A stretch of 7,892 bases of DNA from Longimicrobiales bacterium (GTDB lineage Bacteria; Gemmatimonadota; Gemmatimonadetes; Longimicrobiales; Gaopeijiaceae), in the NCBI GenBank assembly GCA_028280205.1, contig JANQME010000182.1, positions 1-7,892 of the forward strand, written 5' to 3'. The notes below the pieces were generated by a model, which saw only the letters and a program-made list of their open reading frames with translations, was not told where the DNA came from and searched no databases. Shown here one piece after another: positions 1 through 6,793 of this stretch. A program made the position numbers and the translations under genes. The number at the start of each line of letters is the position of its first letter. The stretch's first letter is position 1.

Positions 1-201
1 GAAGGGAGCGCCCGTCCGCGCGGTGACGTTCCAGTCGATCGCCCGGATGTCGTCGCCGTAGTGGTACTCGCGCACCTCGGCGAAATTCATCCCGCGGCCC
101 TTGAAGACCGAGTGGTACTCGCCGGAGAAGACCTCGTTGACGAGGCCGCGCGTCGAGATCTCGATCCGACGGACCTGCTTGAGGATCTCGCGGGGGATCA
201 T
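1..201 (-). CDS. DUF58 domain protein, N-terminal 67 residues (truncated by window edge)
   Basis: This is the first 67 codons of a DUF58 protein, read from an ATG whose complement is at 199-201 and open to base 1. The visible stretch carries the family's core signature: a FKGRGMNFAEVREY segment (about residues 34-47), then YGDDIRAIDWNVTAR (48-62). These match the conserved 'F.E.R.Y..GDD.R.IDW...AR' block of DUF58. DUF58 proteins are commonly encoded next to MoxR ATPases and are thought to be substrates or adaptors in maturation of envelope or metal-containing complexes; the exact role is poorly known. The gene starts 7 bases after the moxR stop codon on the same strand, so the two are almost certainly one operon. 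A GAGGT lies a little far upstream, inside the end of moxR, which suggests coupled translation. In related loci vWA-domain genes usually follow; here they would lie beyond the left edge. Family call is secure; function is inferred. Confidence 0.92.
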   Translation of the reverse strand, partial: MIPREILKQVRRIEISTRGLVNEVFSGEYHSVFKGRGMNFAEVREYHYGDDIRAIDWNVTARTGAPF

Positions 202-208
202 CGTCCGA

Positions 209-1216
<1,008 letters not shown>

Positions 1217-1318
1217 GGTTCGTTTCGGGTGCGATGACGGGCGGAGTCGTAGCCGCGCTATGGTAATGGATGCGGTCGTCCGCGGTAGGGTTGGCTATGG
1301 GCTCGGGAGGGGAGCCGG

Positions 1319-1340
1319 AGTGTCCTCTCCAGTGGACACT
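1319..1340. promoter_or_regulatory. Inverted repeat, possible operator
   Basis: AGTGTCC (1319-1325) and GGACACT (1334-1340) are perfect 7-base inverted arms around an 8-base centre. They are followed 2 bases later by the palindrome TCCCATGGGA (1343-1352). The repeat sits about 30 bases upstream of the TATACT box in a divergent promoter region, a usual place for a dimeric regulator to bind. No regulator gene lies nearby. A 7-base repeat can arise by chance in 300 bases, so this is only a candidate. Confidence 0.35.
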
Positions 1341-1346
1341 TTTCCC

Positions 1347-1375
1347 ATGGGACGATCGACGTAAGACCTTATACT
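1347..1375 (+). promoter_or_regulatory. Weak candidate sigma70-type promoter for the secreted-protein gene
   Basis: TATACT (1370-1375) matches five of six bases of the -10 consensus and stands out in GC-rich sequence. The hexamer 17 bases upstream, ATGGGA (1347-1352), matches the -35 consensus at only three positions, and there is no TGn extension. If used, it would give a leader of roughly 150 bases containing the hairpins at 1443-1510. It could instead depend on an activator bound at the inverted repeat just upstream. Confidence 0.3.
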
Positions 1376-1442
1376 GCAACGTGATACGTCCTCCGACGTG
1401 TCTGGCACGCCCACTGCACCTCCTTCCTCCCCGAGCAGATGC

Positions 1443-1510
1443 CCGGCGCGACGCCGGCACGGGGACGGGACGAGCCCGTCTCCCCTGCTCGACACGGGCC
1501 CTCGGGCCCG
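1443..1510 (+). promoter_or_regulatory. Three tandem hairpins in the leader of the secreted-protein gene
   Basis: Three stem-loops follow each other in 68 bases. First is CCGGCG/CGCCGG (1443-1448 with 1452-1457, 3-base loop). Second is GGGGACGGG (1461-1469) with CCCGTCTCCCC (1475-1485), one T bulged. Third is CGGGCCC/GGGCCCG (1495-1501 with 1504-1510, 2-base loop). The last ends 7 bases before the AAGGGGA Shine-Dalgarno. GGGGACG occurs twice, at 1461-1467 and over the SD at 1520-1526, so the pyrimidine strand 1477-1486 could pair with either copy and so free or hide the SD. The stems are seen directly; a regulatory role is inference, and GC-rich DNA makes hairpins easily. Confidence 0.4.
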
Positions 1511-1517
1511 ACAGGAC

Positions 1518-1524
1518 AAGGGGA
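1518..1524 (+). promoter_or_regulatory. Ribosome binding site that fixes the start at 1531
   Basis: AAGGGGA lies 6 bases before the ATG at 1531. It is the only good SD in the frame and is directly followed by a codon run encoding a signal peptide. It therefore rules out the much longer in-frame opening from about 1270. Confidence 0.7.
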
Positions 1525-1530
1525 CGAACC

Positions 1531-2106
1531 ATGAGACGTGAAGCGTTGGTCTTGCTGATCGGAGCGTCGCTCGTCGGCGGCGCGGATCTCGAAGCTCAGA
1601 GGCGCGGCGACCGCCGTGATCGGGACCGGGACGACCGGGGCCGGGTCGAGCGGCTGGAGCCGGTGCGGGCACCGGGGCGCGTGGTCGCTCGGCCGGTGGT
1701 GTGGGCTGGACCCGACCATCGGGGCTCCGCGCGGGTCGTGTACAGCACACGCGGCTCGCGGCGCGCCTACGCCCGGCATCACGGCTGGGTCCGGGTGGAC
1801 TGGGGTCGTGCGGTCCGCTTCCGCCCGCTGGCGGCGCCCGGGCGCGCCTTCCTGAACCGGCGTGAGCTGCGCGTCCTCCTCGGCCCGCGCGCCGTCCATC
1901 GGCTACAGGACGCCGGCTTCGCGGCAGGCCTCCGCGGCCCGCTTCGCGGCCACTGGCTGCTCGACCGGCGGGCGGGTCACGTGCTCGTCGTGACGATGGG
2001 CGGATCGGACGTGGCCGAGCTGATCGACCACGACCGCGACGGCTTCGTCGACGAGGCGTGGCTGGTCACGAGAGGCCGGTACCGGCCGGCGGCGCTCGGG
2101 TGGTGA
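1531..2106 (+). CDS. Small secreted protein with a calcium-loop-like motif, function unknown
   Basis: I do not recognise a family for this 191-residue protein. The ATG at 1531 has a good SD and opens a clear Sec signal peptide: MRRE, a hydrophobic core (ALVLLIGASLVGGA, 5-18) and a likely cut after LEA at residue 22 (LEA|Q). A low-complexity, highly charged stretch of Arg and Asp follows (24-41), then an Arg-rich body with several Gly/Trp turns. Near the C-terminus, D166-H-D-R-D-G-F-V-D-E175 resembles the DxDxDG calcium-binding loop of EF-hand or dockerin type, but the last ligand position of a classical EF hand is Trp (177), not Glu. The protein is probably exported to the periplasm or outside. 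It stands alone: divergent from moxR, with a structured leader before it and a strong terminator after it. Calcium binding is only suggested by the motif. Confidence 0.75.
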   Translation: MRREALVLLIGASLVGGADLEAQRRGDRRDRDRDDRGRVERLEPVRAPGRVVARPVVWAGPDHRGSARVVYSTRGSRRAYARHHGWVRVDWGRAVRFRPLAAPGRAFLNRRELRVLLGPRAVHRLQDAGFAAGLRGPLRGHWLLDRRAGHVLVVTMGGSDVAELIDHDRDGFVDEAWLVTRGRYRPAALGW

Positions 2107-2130
2107 GGCGTACCGAGCGTACCGGACGGT

Positions 2131-2164
2131 GAAGCCCCGCGGGCCCTCGGGTCTGCGGGGCTTC
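2131..2164 (+). terminator. Strong hairpin terminator after the secreted-protein gene
   Basis: GAAGCCCCGC (2131-2140) pairs perfectly with GCGGGGCTTC (2155-2164). The sequence between them, GGGCCC-TC-GGGTCT, continues the stem with two G-U pairs, giving a near-continuous 16-base-pair hairpin starting 24 bases after the stop codon. The following tract is short and broken (TTCG), so release may be partly Rho-assisted. It separates this gene from the oxidoreductase downstream. Confidence 0.75.
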
Positions 2165-2305
2165 TTCGTGCGATCGGAAGACGGCGCGGAAGAGGCTCAC
2201 CGGCGGACCCGCGCATCGACAGCTTCCCCTACGGTGGGGTAACGTGCGCCGCCCACGAACCTCGACGCACCCCGTCCCCTTTCCCAACCCCGGGCTGCCT
2301 GCCAC

Positions 2306-3448
2306 GTGTCGATCCATACGGCCGACGTCGTCGTCATCGGAGCCGGAATCAACGGAGCCTCCTGCGCCTTCCATCTCGCCGAGCGCGGGCTCTCGGTGGC
2401 CGTCCTCGAGCGCGAAGCCGGCGCGGCTCTGGGTTCGACCGGACGCAGCGCGGCCGGCGTCCGGGTCCAGTTCACGACCGCCGCGAACATCCGCCTCTCA
2501 CTCTACTCGCTGCCCGTGTTCCGCTCCTTCGAGGAGCGGTACGGGCACGATGTCGGGTATCGGAGCATCGGCTACCTCCTGCTCGTCCCCGAGGCGCGTT
2601 GGGCCGACCACATGGCCTCGGTCGCGCTCCAGAAGGAGCTCGGCGCCCCGGTCGAGGTGCTCGACGCCGCCGAGGCCCGCCGCCGGGTCGACTTCGACGC
2701 CGAGGGTCTCGCGGGCGCGACCTTCGGGCCGTGGGACGGCGTGATCGATCCCCACCTCGCGTGCCTCGCCTGGGTCGAGATGGCGAAGGAGTCCGGGGCG
2801 CGCTTCCACTTCGGGACCCGGGTCGCGGGGATCGCGCGCGATCCGGACGGCTGGCATGTGCGGGCCGGGGGCGAGGAGTGGTCGTGCGGCCACGTCGTCA
2901 ACGCCGCGGGCGCCTGGTCCGGCGAGGTCGGGGCGCTGGCCGGGCTCGACGTGCCCGTGGGACCGAAGCGGATCCAGATCTTCCTGAGCGCCCCCCACGA
3001 CGATCCGCGCACCTATCCGCTGACGATCGACCTCGCGAGCGGTGTCTACCTGCGCAGCGAAGGCGACCGCGTCCTCTTCGGGCTCGACAACCTGGAGCAG
3101 GCCTTCGGCTTCACCGAAGGGGTCGACCCGGAGTGGCTCGAGCACGTCCTCGTGACCGGCGTGGCCCGCTTCCCGTGGTGGGAGGAGATGGGCGTCGACC
3201 TCCGCGGAAGCTGGTGGGGCTACTACGGAGTGAGCCCGGACAACAGCCCGATCATCGGGTCGCATCCGGACGCGGACCGGTGGATCGACGTGTGCGGCTT
3301 CTCCGGACACGGCATCATGCACGCGCCCGCGGCGGGCGTGGCGGTCGCAGGGCTGATCGCCGACGGGGCCACGTCCACCGTGGACATCTCCCACTTCCGC
3401 CACACCCGCTTCGGCGACGACGTCGCCGTGGAAGCCAACGTCTTCTGA
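2306..3448 (+). CDS. FAD-dependent oxidoreductase, DAO / sarcosine oxidase beta-like
   Basis: A full-length (380 residues) flavoprotein of the D-amino-acid oxidase superfamily, close to sarcosine oxidase beta and FOXRED1-like proteins. It opens with a Rossmann FAD motif (G12-A-G14-I-N-G17) and an acidic residue ending strand 2 (VLERE, 33-37). Then come STGRSAAGVRVQF (44-56), YRSIGYLLLVP (85-95), NAAGAWS (199-205), SPDNSPIIG (310-318) and CGFSGHGIMHAPAAG (330-344), all landmarks of the family. It should oxidise a C-N bond of an amino acid or N-methylated amine with FAD; the substrate cannot be told. Gly305 occupies the place where, as I recall, monomeric sarcosine oxidases carry the FAD-linked Cys, so the flavin is probably non-covalent. 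There is no signal peptide, so it is cytoplasmic. It starts with GTG and no SD is visible, so it may be leaderless or start elsewhere. It is a lone gene, convergent with the DinB gene. Confidence 0.9.
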   Translation: MSIHTADVVVIGAGINGASCAFHLAERGLSVAVLEREAGAALGSTGRSAAGVRVQFTTAANIRLSLYSLPVFRSFEERYGHDVGYRSIGYLLLVPEARWADHMASVALQKELGAPVEVLDAAEARRRVDFDAEGLAGATFGPWDGVIDPHLACLAWVEMAKESGARFHFGTRVAGIARDPDGWHVRAGGEEWSCGHVVNAAGAWSGEVGALAGLDVPVGPKRIQIFLSAPHDDPRTYPLTIDLASGVYLRSEGDRVLFGLDNLEQAFGFTEGVDPEWLEHVLVTGVARFPWWEEMGVDLRGSWWGYYGVSPDNSPIIGSHPDADRWIDVCGFSGHGIMHAPAAGVAVAGLIADGATSTVDISHFRHTRFGDDVAVEANVF

Positions 3449-3503
3449 CCACCCCCGGTTCTGCGGTGCACGACCGACCGGCGCGAGGGACGGGGCGGCC
3501 GCC

Positions 3504-3998
3504 CTACATCGCTTCGTCGGCGGACGGGCCGTAGTGGCCGGGCACCTCGACGTCGAGCAGTCGCAGGTAGACGCCGAGCTGCGCGCGGTGGTGGACGTTG
3601 TGGTTGAAAACGAAGGAACGGAGCACGACGCCCTTCGGCATCGACATCACGACCTTCCCGTCGTGCTTCATCGTCCACGTCTCCATGAGCGTCTCGCCCG
3701 AGGTCTGCTCGAGGGAGGCGCGCGCTTCGGTCCGCCCCTCGTCGAAGTGCTTCAGCAGCTCCTCCCTGGTCTCCGGCACCACGCGCTCCCACGGCTGCTC
3801 GTCGAGATCCAGGATGTCCATCTCCAGAGTCGGCTTCACCCACCGGGGCACCTCCGCCAGGTGCGCGGCGAGGCTGTGCAGCGTGAACGACTTCTCGTGC
3901 GGCTTCCAGTCGAACTTGTCCTCCGGCAGCCGCTCGAGGGCCCGGCGCGTCTCCGCGAATTCCTGATCGAACTCGGGCAGGAACATCGATCCGTCCAT
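3504..3998 (-). CDS. DinB-fold metalloprotein (DinB_2 family, putative thiol S-transferase)
   Basis: A complete 164-residue DinB/YfiT-type four-helix protein, the usual length for the family. The three expected metal-binding histidines are visible: H46 in SLAAHLAEVP, and H133 and H137 in NHNVHHRAQLGVYLRLL. The C-terminal tail VPGHYGPSADE (152-162) is typical of this subgroup. The superfamily includes bacillithiol S-transferases and mycothiol-dependent enzymes, so thiol conjugation is a reasonable guess; DNA damage roles suggested by the name are not supported. The ATG (complement of 3996-3998) is set by a GGAGGT 7 bases upstream. The frame is open far upstream, but that part is the antisense of kefF and lacks an SD. 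The gene is divergent from kefF-kefC and convergent with the oxidoreductase; the 55 bases to that gene show no clear terminator. The substrate is unknown. Confidence 0.9.
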   Translation of the reverse strand: MDGSMFLPEFDQEFAETRRALERLPEDKFDWKPHEKSFTLHSLAAHLAEVPRWVKPTLEMDILDLDEQPWERVVPETREELLKHFDEGRTEARASLEQTSGETLMETWTMKHDGKVVMSMPKGVVLRSFVFNHNVHHRAQLGVYLRLLDVEVPGHYGPSADEAM

Positions 3999-4005
3999 TC
4001 CATCC

Positions 4006-4011
4006 ACCTCC
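4006..4011 (-). promoter_or_regulatory. Ribosome binding site of the DinB gene
   Basis: GGAGGT on the minus strand, 7 bases before the ATG at 3998. It is the best SD in the window and decides the start against the longer open frame. Another ATG at 4001-4003 is out of frame. Confidence 0.75.
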
Positions 4012-4068
4012 ACACAGGTTGACCGACCGTGCGCTCGAGTCGCGAGCTGCACGACGAAAAGGGCACCG

Positions 4069-4097
4069 AAGATAAGCCGAAGATGGGATCGTCGCAA
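4069..4097 (-). promoter_or_regulatory. Candidate sigma70-type promoter of the DinB gene
   Basis: On the minus strand TTGCGA (4092-4097) and TATCTT (4069-4074) are separated by exactly 17 bases; each matches four of six consensus bases. The region is less GC-rich than its surroundings. Transcription would start near 4062, giving a leader of about 64 bases with the SD near its end. No operator is obvious. Confidence 0.45.
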
Positions 4098-4130
4098 TCG
4101 ACTCCCGGTCGCCGTGGATCCGAACGCGGG

Positions 4131-4161
4131 TTGGCCGCGAACGGAACGTGCCGGGTATGCT
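4131..4161 (+). promoter_or_regulatory. Weak candidate promoter of kefF-kefC
   Basis: TTGGCC (4131-4136) and TATGCT (4156-4161) each match four consensus bases, but the spacer is 19 bases, longer than ideal. Transcription would start near 4168, about 35 bases before the kefF ATG. It lies back-to-back with the DinB promoter candidate, so one regulator could act on both. Confidence 0.3.
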
Positions 4162-4202
4162 CGGGTGAGCAGCCCGTGGATCTCCCGCACCGACCGCACG
4201 CC

Positions 4203-4820
4203 ATGCCCCGCGTCCTCATCCTCTTCGCGCACCCGTCCCTGGAGCACTCCCGGGTCCATCGCCGCCTCCTCCGCGAGATTCCGGACGACCCGAAGCTGAC
4301 GCTGCACGACCTCTACGAAGCGTACCCGCGCCTCGATATCGACGTGGAGCGGGAGCAGGAGCTCCTGCTTACGCACGACGTCATCGCCTTCCAGCACCCC
4401 TTCTTCTGGTACAGCACCCCACCGATCCTCAAGCAGTGGCAGGACCTCGTGCTCGAGCACGGGTGGGCGTACGGATCGGACGGCAACGCCCTCCAGGGTA
4501 AGGACTTCATCTCGATCATCAGCGCGGGCGGAGGTGAGGCGGCGTACTGCTCGGCCGGCTACAACCGCTTCACGGTCCGACAGCTCCTCGCGCCCGTGGA
4601 GCAGACCGCCCAGCTCTGCGGAATGCACTTCCTTCCTCCGTTCGTCGTCTTCGGAACCCACCGGCTCGACGGGCAGGCGATCGACACCGAGGCACGGCGC
4701 TACCGCCATCTCCTGGAGGCCCTCCTGGCCGGCGAGCCGGACCCGACCGAGCGCGAGCGGCTGGCCACGGCGATCACCATCAACGGCTTCGTGAACCGTC
4801 TGGCGGGGTCGCCCACATGA
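4203..4820 (+). CDS. kefF: KefF/KefG-type NAD(P)H quinone oxidoreductase, antiporter ancillary protein
   Basis: A 205-residue flavodoxin-fold quinone reductase of the KefF/MdaB/NQO type, the usual size. MPRVLILFAHPSLEHSR (1-17) is the N-terminal FMN-phosphate region; HDLYEAYP (35-42) and QHPFFWYSTPPILKQWQD (64-81) are family signatures, followed by the HGWAYG flavin loop (86-91) and a glycine-rich segment around 109-111. In E. coli the KefF dimer sits on the cytoplasmic side of KefC, is needed for full antiporter activity and reduces quinones and other electrophiles. The gene directly precedes kefC with an ATGA overlap, the same order as in E. coli, which supports the role. The ATG at 4203 was chosen because family homology begins there, although it lacks an SD. 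An in-frame GTG at 4176 with GGTGAG upstream would add nine residues. KefF versus KefG is not distinguishable here. Confidence 0.9.
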   Translation: MPRVLILFAHPSLEHSRVHRRLLREIPDDPKLTLHDLYEAYPRLDIDVEREQELLLTHDVIAFQHPFFWYSTPPILKQWQDLVLEHGWAYGSDGNALQGKDFISIISAGGGEAAYCSAGYNRFTVRQLLAPVEQTAQLCGMHFLPPFVVFGTHRLDGQAIDTEARRYRHLLEALLAGEPDPTERERLATAITINGFVNRLAGSPT

Positions 4821-6751
4821 GTACCGAAACCTTCTTCACCCAGGCGTTCGTCTATCTGGCGGCGGCCGTCGTCGCCGTCCCGATCGCCAAGCGCATCGGC
4901 CTCGGTTCGGTCCTCGGCTACCTTCTGGCCGGGATCGTGATCGGACCCTTCGTGCTGGGTTTCGTGGGGGCGGAAGGCGAGGACGTCATGCACTTCGCCG
5001 AGTTCGGCGTCGTGATGATGCTCTTCGTGATCGGCCTGGAGCTCGAGCCGTCGCTGCTCTGGCGTCTGCGGGCTCCGATCCTCGGCCTGGGGGGTCTCCA
5101 GGTCGGGATCACGACGGCGCTCACCACCGGAATCTGCCTGGCGCTGGGAATCGCCTGGCAGCCGGCCCTCGCGATCGGGATGGTCGTCGCGCTGTCGTCG
5201 ACCGCGATCGTCCTGCAGACGCTCGCCGAAAAGGGCCTGCTCCGCACGACCGGAGGACAGAGCGCCTTCTCCGTGCTGCTCTTCCAGGACGTGGCGGTCA
5301 TCCCGATGCTGGCCCTCATGCCGCTCCTCGCGACGCACTCGATGGAGGTGGGGGACAGTGAGTACCACGCCGCCGAGACGTGGATCGCGACGCTGCCGGG
5401 TTGGGCACGTACACTCGCCGTCCTGGGCGCGGTCTTCGCGATCGTGGTGGCGGGCCGCTACCTGCTCCGTCCGGTCTTCCGAGCCGTCGCGCAGGTGCAG
5501 ATGCGCGAGGTCTTCACCGCGGCTGCGCTCCTGCTCGTGATCGGGATCGCGCTGCTCATGGAGCAGGTCGGACTGAGCCCGGCGCTCGGTACGTTCCTGG
5601 CCGGGGTGGTGCTCGCGAACAGCGAGTATCGCCACGAGCTCGAGGCGGACATCGAGCCGTTCAAGGGACTCCTCCTAGGCCTCTTCTTCATCTCCGTCGG
5701 CGCCTCGATCGACTTCGGGCTGATCGGTGCGGATCCGGGGCTCATCATCACCCTCACCTTCTCGATGATCGCCCTGAAGCTGGCGGTCCTCCTGGCACTC
5801 GCGCGCGGCTTCCGTCTTCCGCTCGACCAGGCGCTCCTCTTCGCCTTCGCCCTGCCCCAGGTGGGTGAGTTCTCCTTCGTCCTGCTCTCCTTCGCCCGCC
5901 AGCAGGGCGTTCTGGAGGCGACCTTCACCGACCCGCTCGTCGCGGCGGTCGCGCTCTCCATGGCCGTCACCCCGATGCTGCTCGTCTTCAACGAGCGGGT
6001 GCTGCAGCCACGGTTCGGCACGAAGCGCGCGGAAGAGCGCGAGCCGGACATGATCGAGGAGCGCAACCCGGTGATCATCGCCGGCTTCGGGAGCTTCGGA
6101 TCGACGATCGGCCGTCTCCTGCGCTCGCAGGGAATCGGCACGACGGTCCTCGACCACGATTCCGAGCAGGTCGAGCTTCTGCGCCGCATGGGGCTCGAGG
6201 TCTACTACGGAGACGCCACCCGCGTCGACATGCTGGAGATCGCCGGCGTGCACGAAGCGAAGCTCCTCGTCCTCGCGCTCGACGACCCCGACACCACGCT
6301 GAAGATCGCGAAGACGGCGAGGAAGCACTGGCCGCATCTGAGGATCTACGCACGCGGGTTCGAGTGGCGCGACTCGTACGCGCTGTATCAGGCCGGCGTC
6401 GACGAGGTCTATCGGGAAGCGCTGGACACGTCGCTGCGGGTCGCCACCGACCTCATGCGCGAGCTCGGCGTGCGCGCGTATCATGCGGAACGGGCCGCCC
6501 AGAAGTTCCTGCGACACGACCACCGCTTCCTGCGCGAGCTGGCCGAGGTGCAGGACCAGGGCCGGGAGACCTACATCTCCGAAGCGCGGGAGCGCATCGA
6601 GTGGCTGGAGTCGCTGCTGCGCGCCGACAACACCGACGAGTACCTGGAACGCGACGCCGGTTGGGATCCGACGACGCTCCGGGAAGAGTTCTCCGAGTCG
6701 CCGCCGGACACCTCGGGCGAGGCGGATGTCGAACGCTCCGTCGAGGTCTGA
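4817..6751 (+). CDS. kefC: KefB/KefC-type K+/H+ antiporter (CPA2) with RCK domain
   Basis: A 644-residue CPA2 antiporter, slightly longer than E. coli KefC (about 620). Residues 8-400 form the hydrophobic transport domain, with SSTAIVLQ (127-134), LLFQDVAVIPML (154-165) including the essential-type Asp158, and the regulatory loop SEYRHELEADIEPFKG (269-284), nearly the KefC sequence. An RCK/TrkA-N domain follows with a nucleotide motif IIAGFGSFGSTIGRLL (420-435), then VLDHDSEQ and YYGDATRVDML. The tail (about 590-644) is acidic and helical, then disordered. It exports K+ in exchange for H+ at the inner membrane, acidifying the cytoplasm when thiol-electrophile adducts form. Both RCK arginines of the E. 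coli glutathione site appear kept (R433, R533), but Phe441 is Met458 and Asn551 is Asp568 (recalled alignment, no gaps), so the ligand may differ. Translation is coupled to kefF by an ATGA overlap. KefB versus KefC is not settled. Confidence 0.93.
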   Translation: MSTETFFTQAFVYLAAAVVAVPIAKRIGLGSVLGYLLAGIVIGPFVLGFVGAEGEDVMHFAEFGVVMMLFVIGLELEPSLLWRLRAPILGLGGLQVGITTALTTGICLALGIAWQPALAIGMVVALSSTAIVLQTLAEKGLLRTTGGQSAFSVLLFQDVAVIPMLALMPLLATHSMEVGDSEYHAAETWIATLPGWARTLAVLGAVFAIVVAGRYLLRPVFRAVAQVQMREVFTAAALLLVIGIALLMEQVGLSPALGTFLAGVVLANSEYRHELEADIEPFKGLLLGLFFISVGASIDFGLIGADPGLIITLTFSMIALKLAVLLALARGFRLPLDQALLFAFALPQVGEFSFVLLSFARQQGVLEATFTDPLVAAVALSMAVTPMLLVFNERVLQPRFGTKRAEEREPDMIEERNPVIIAGFGSFGSTIGRLLRSQGIGTTVLDHDSEQVELLRRMGLEVYYGDATRVDMLEIAGVHEAKLLVLALDDPDTTLKIAKTARKHWPHLRIYARGFEWRDSYALYQAGVDEVYREALDTSLRVATDLMRELGVRAYHAERAAQKFLRHDHRFLRELAEVQDQGRETYISEARERIEWLESLLRADNTDEYLERDAGWDPTTLREEFSESPPDTSGEADVERSVEV

Positions 6752-6765
6752 GGAGCGGCCTCCTC
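6750..6765 (+). terminator. Short hairpin at the end of kefC, weak terminator candidate
   Basis: GAGGAG (6750-6755) and CTCCTC (6760-6765) pair around CGGC, overlapping the kefC stop codon. There is no T tract on either strand. It lies between two convergent genes, 28 bases before the end of the permease gene. It may be a weak or Rho-assisted terminator, or chance. Confidence 0.25.
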
Positions 6766-6793
6766 TCCGCCGAGTCGCGCGTCGAAGCTGCGG

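Larger units (their letters stand above)
1217..1530. other. Divergent intergenic region between moxR and the secreted-protein gene
   Basis: This 314-base gap separates two divergently read genes and should hold promoters for both. On the plus strand it contains an inverted repeat (1319-1340), a 10-base palindrome TCCCATGGGA (1343-1352), a TATACT -10-like box (1370-1375) and a hairpin-rich leader (1443-1510). I found no convincing -35/-10 pair for moxR; a TATAAG on the minus strand (1368-1373) lacks a partner at 15-19 bases. The plus-strand reading frame of the downstream gene stays open back to about 1270, but that stretch has no SD and its residues look like non-coding translation, so I treat it as untranslated. 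Confidence 0.6.

Noticed and set aside
1270..1530. Extended N-terminus of the secreted-protein frame from an ATG near 1270
   Set aside because: It has no SD, would bury the signal peptide 87 residues inside the protein, and runs through the hairpins; the ATG at 1531 has a good SD.
2216..2245. TCGACA and TAACGT, 18 bases apart, as a promoter for the flavoprotein gene
   Set aside because: The -35-like hexamer is good but the -10 matches only three of six bases; too weak to annotate.
3449..3503. Possible bidirectional terminator between the convergent oxidoreductase and DinB genes
   Set aside because: I could not find a stem longer than a few bases or a T tract on either strand in these 55 bases.
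4029..4202. Upstream extension of kefF, including the in-frame GTG at 4176
   Set aside because: Family homology begins at the ATG at 4203. The GTG at 4176 has a possible GGTGAG, so a nine-residue extension remains possible but is less likely.
3999..4709. Minus-strand extension of the DinB frame to about 401 residues
   Set aside because: The extra part is antisense to kefF and has no domain; GGAGGT at 4006-4011 sets the start at 3998.
4700..5635. Long minus-strand open frame (311 codons) opposite kefF-kefC
   Set aside because: Its translation is a low-complexity run of His, Arg, Asp and Glu, as expected from the antisense of a GC-rich membrane protein gene; no start signal.
5675..6523. Minus-strand open frame (282 codons) opposite the RCK part of kefC
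   Set aside because: It is an antisense shadow with no motif, while the plus strand encodes a full RCK domain.
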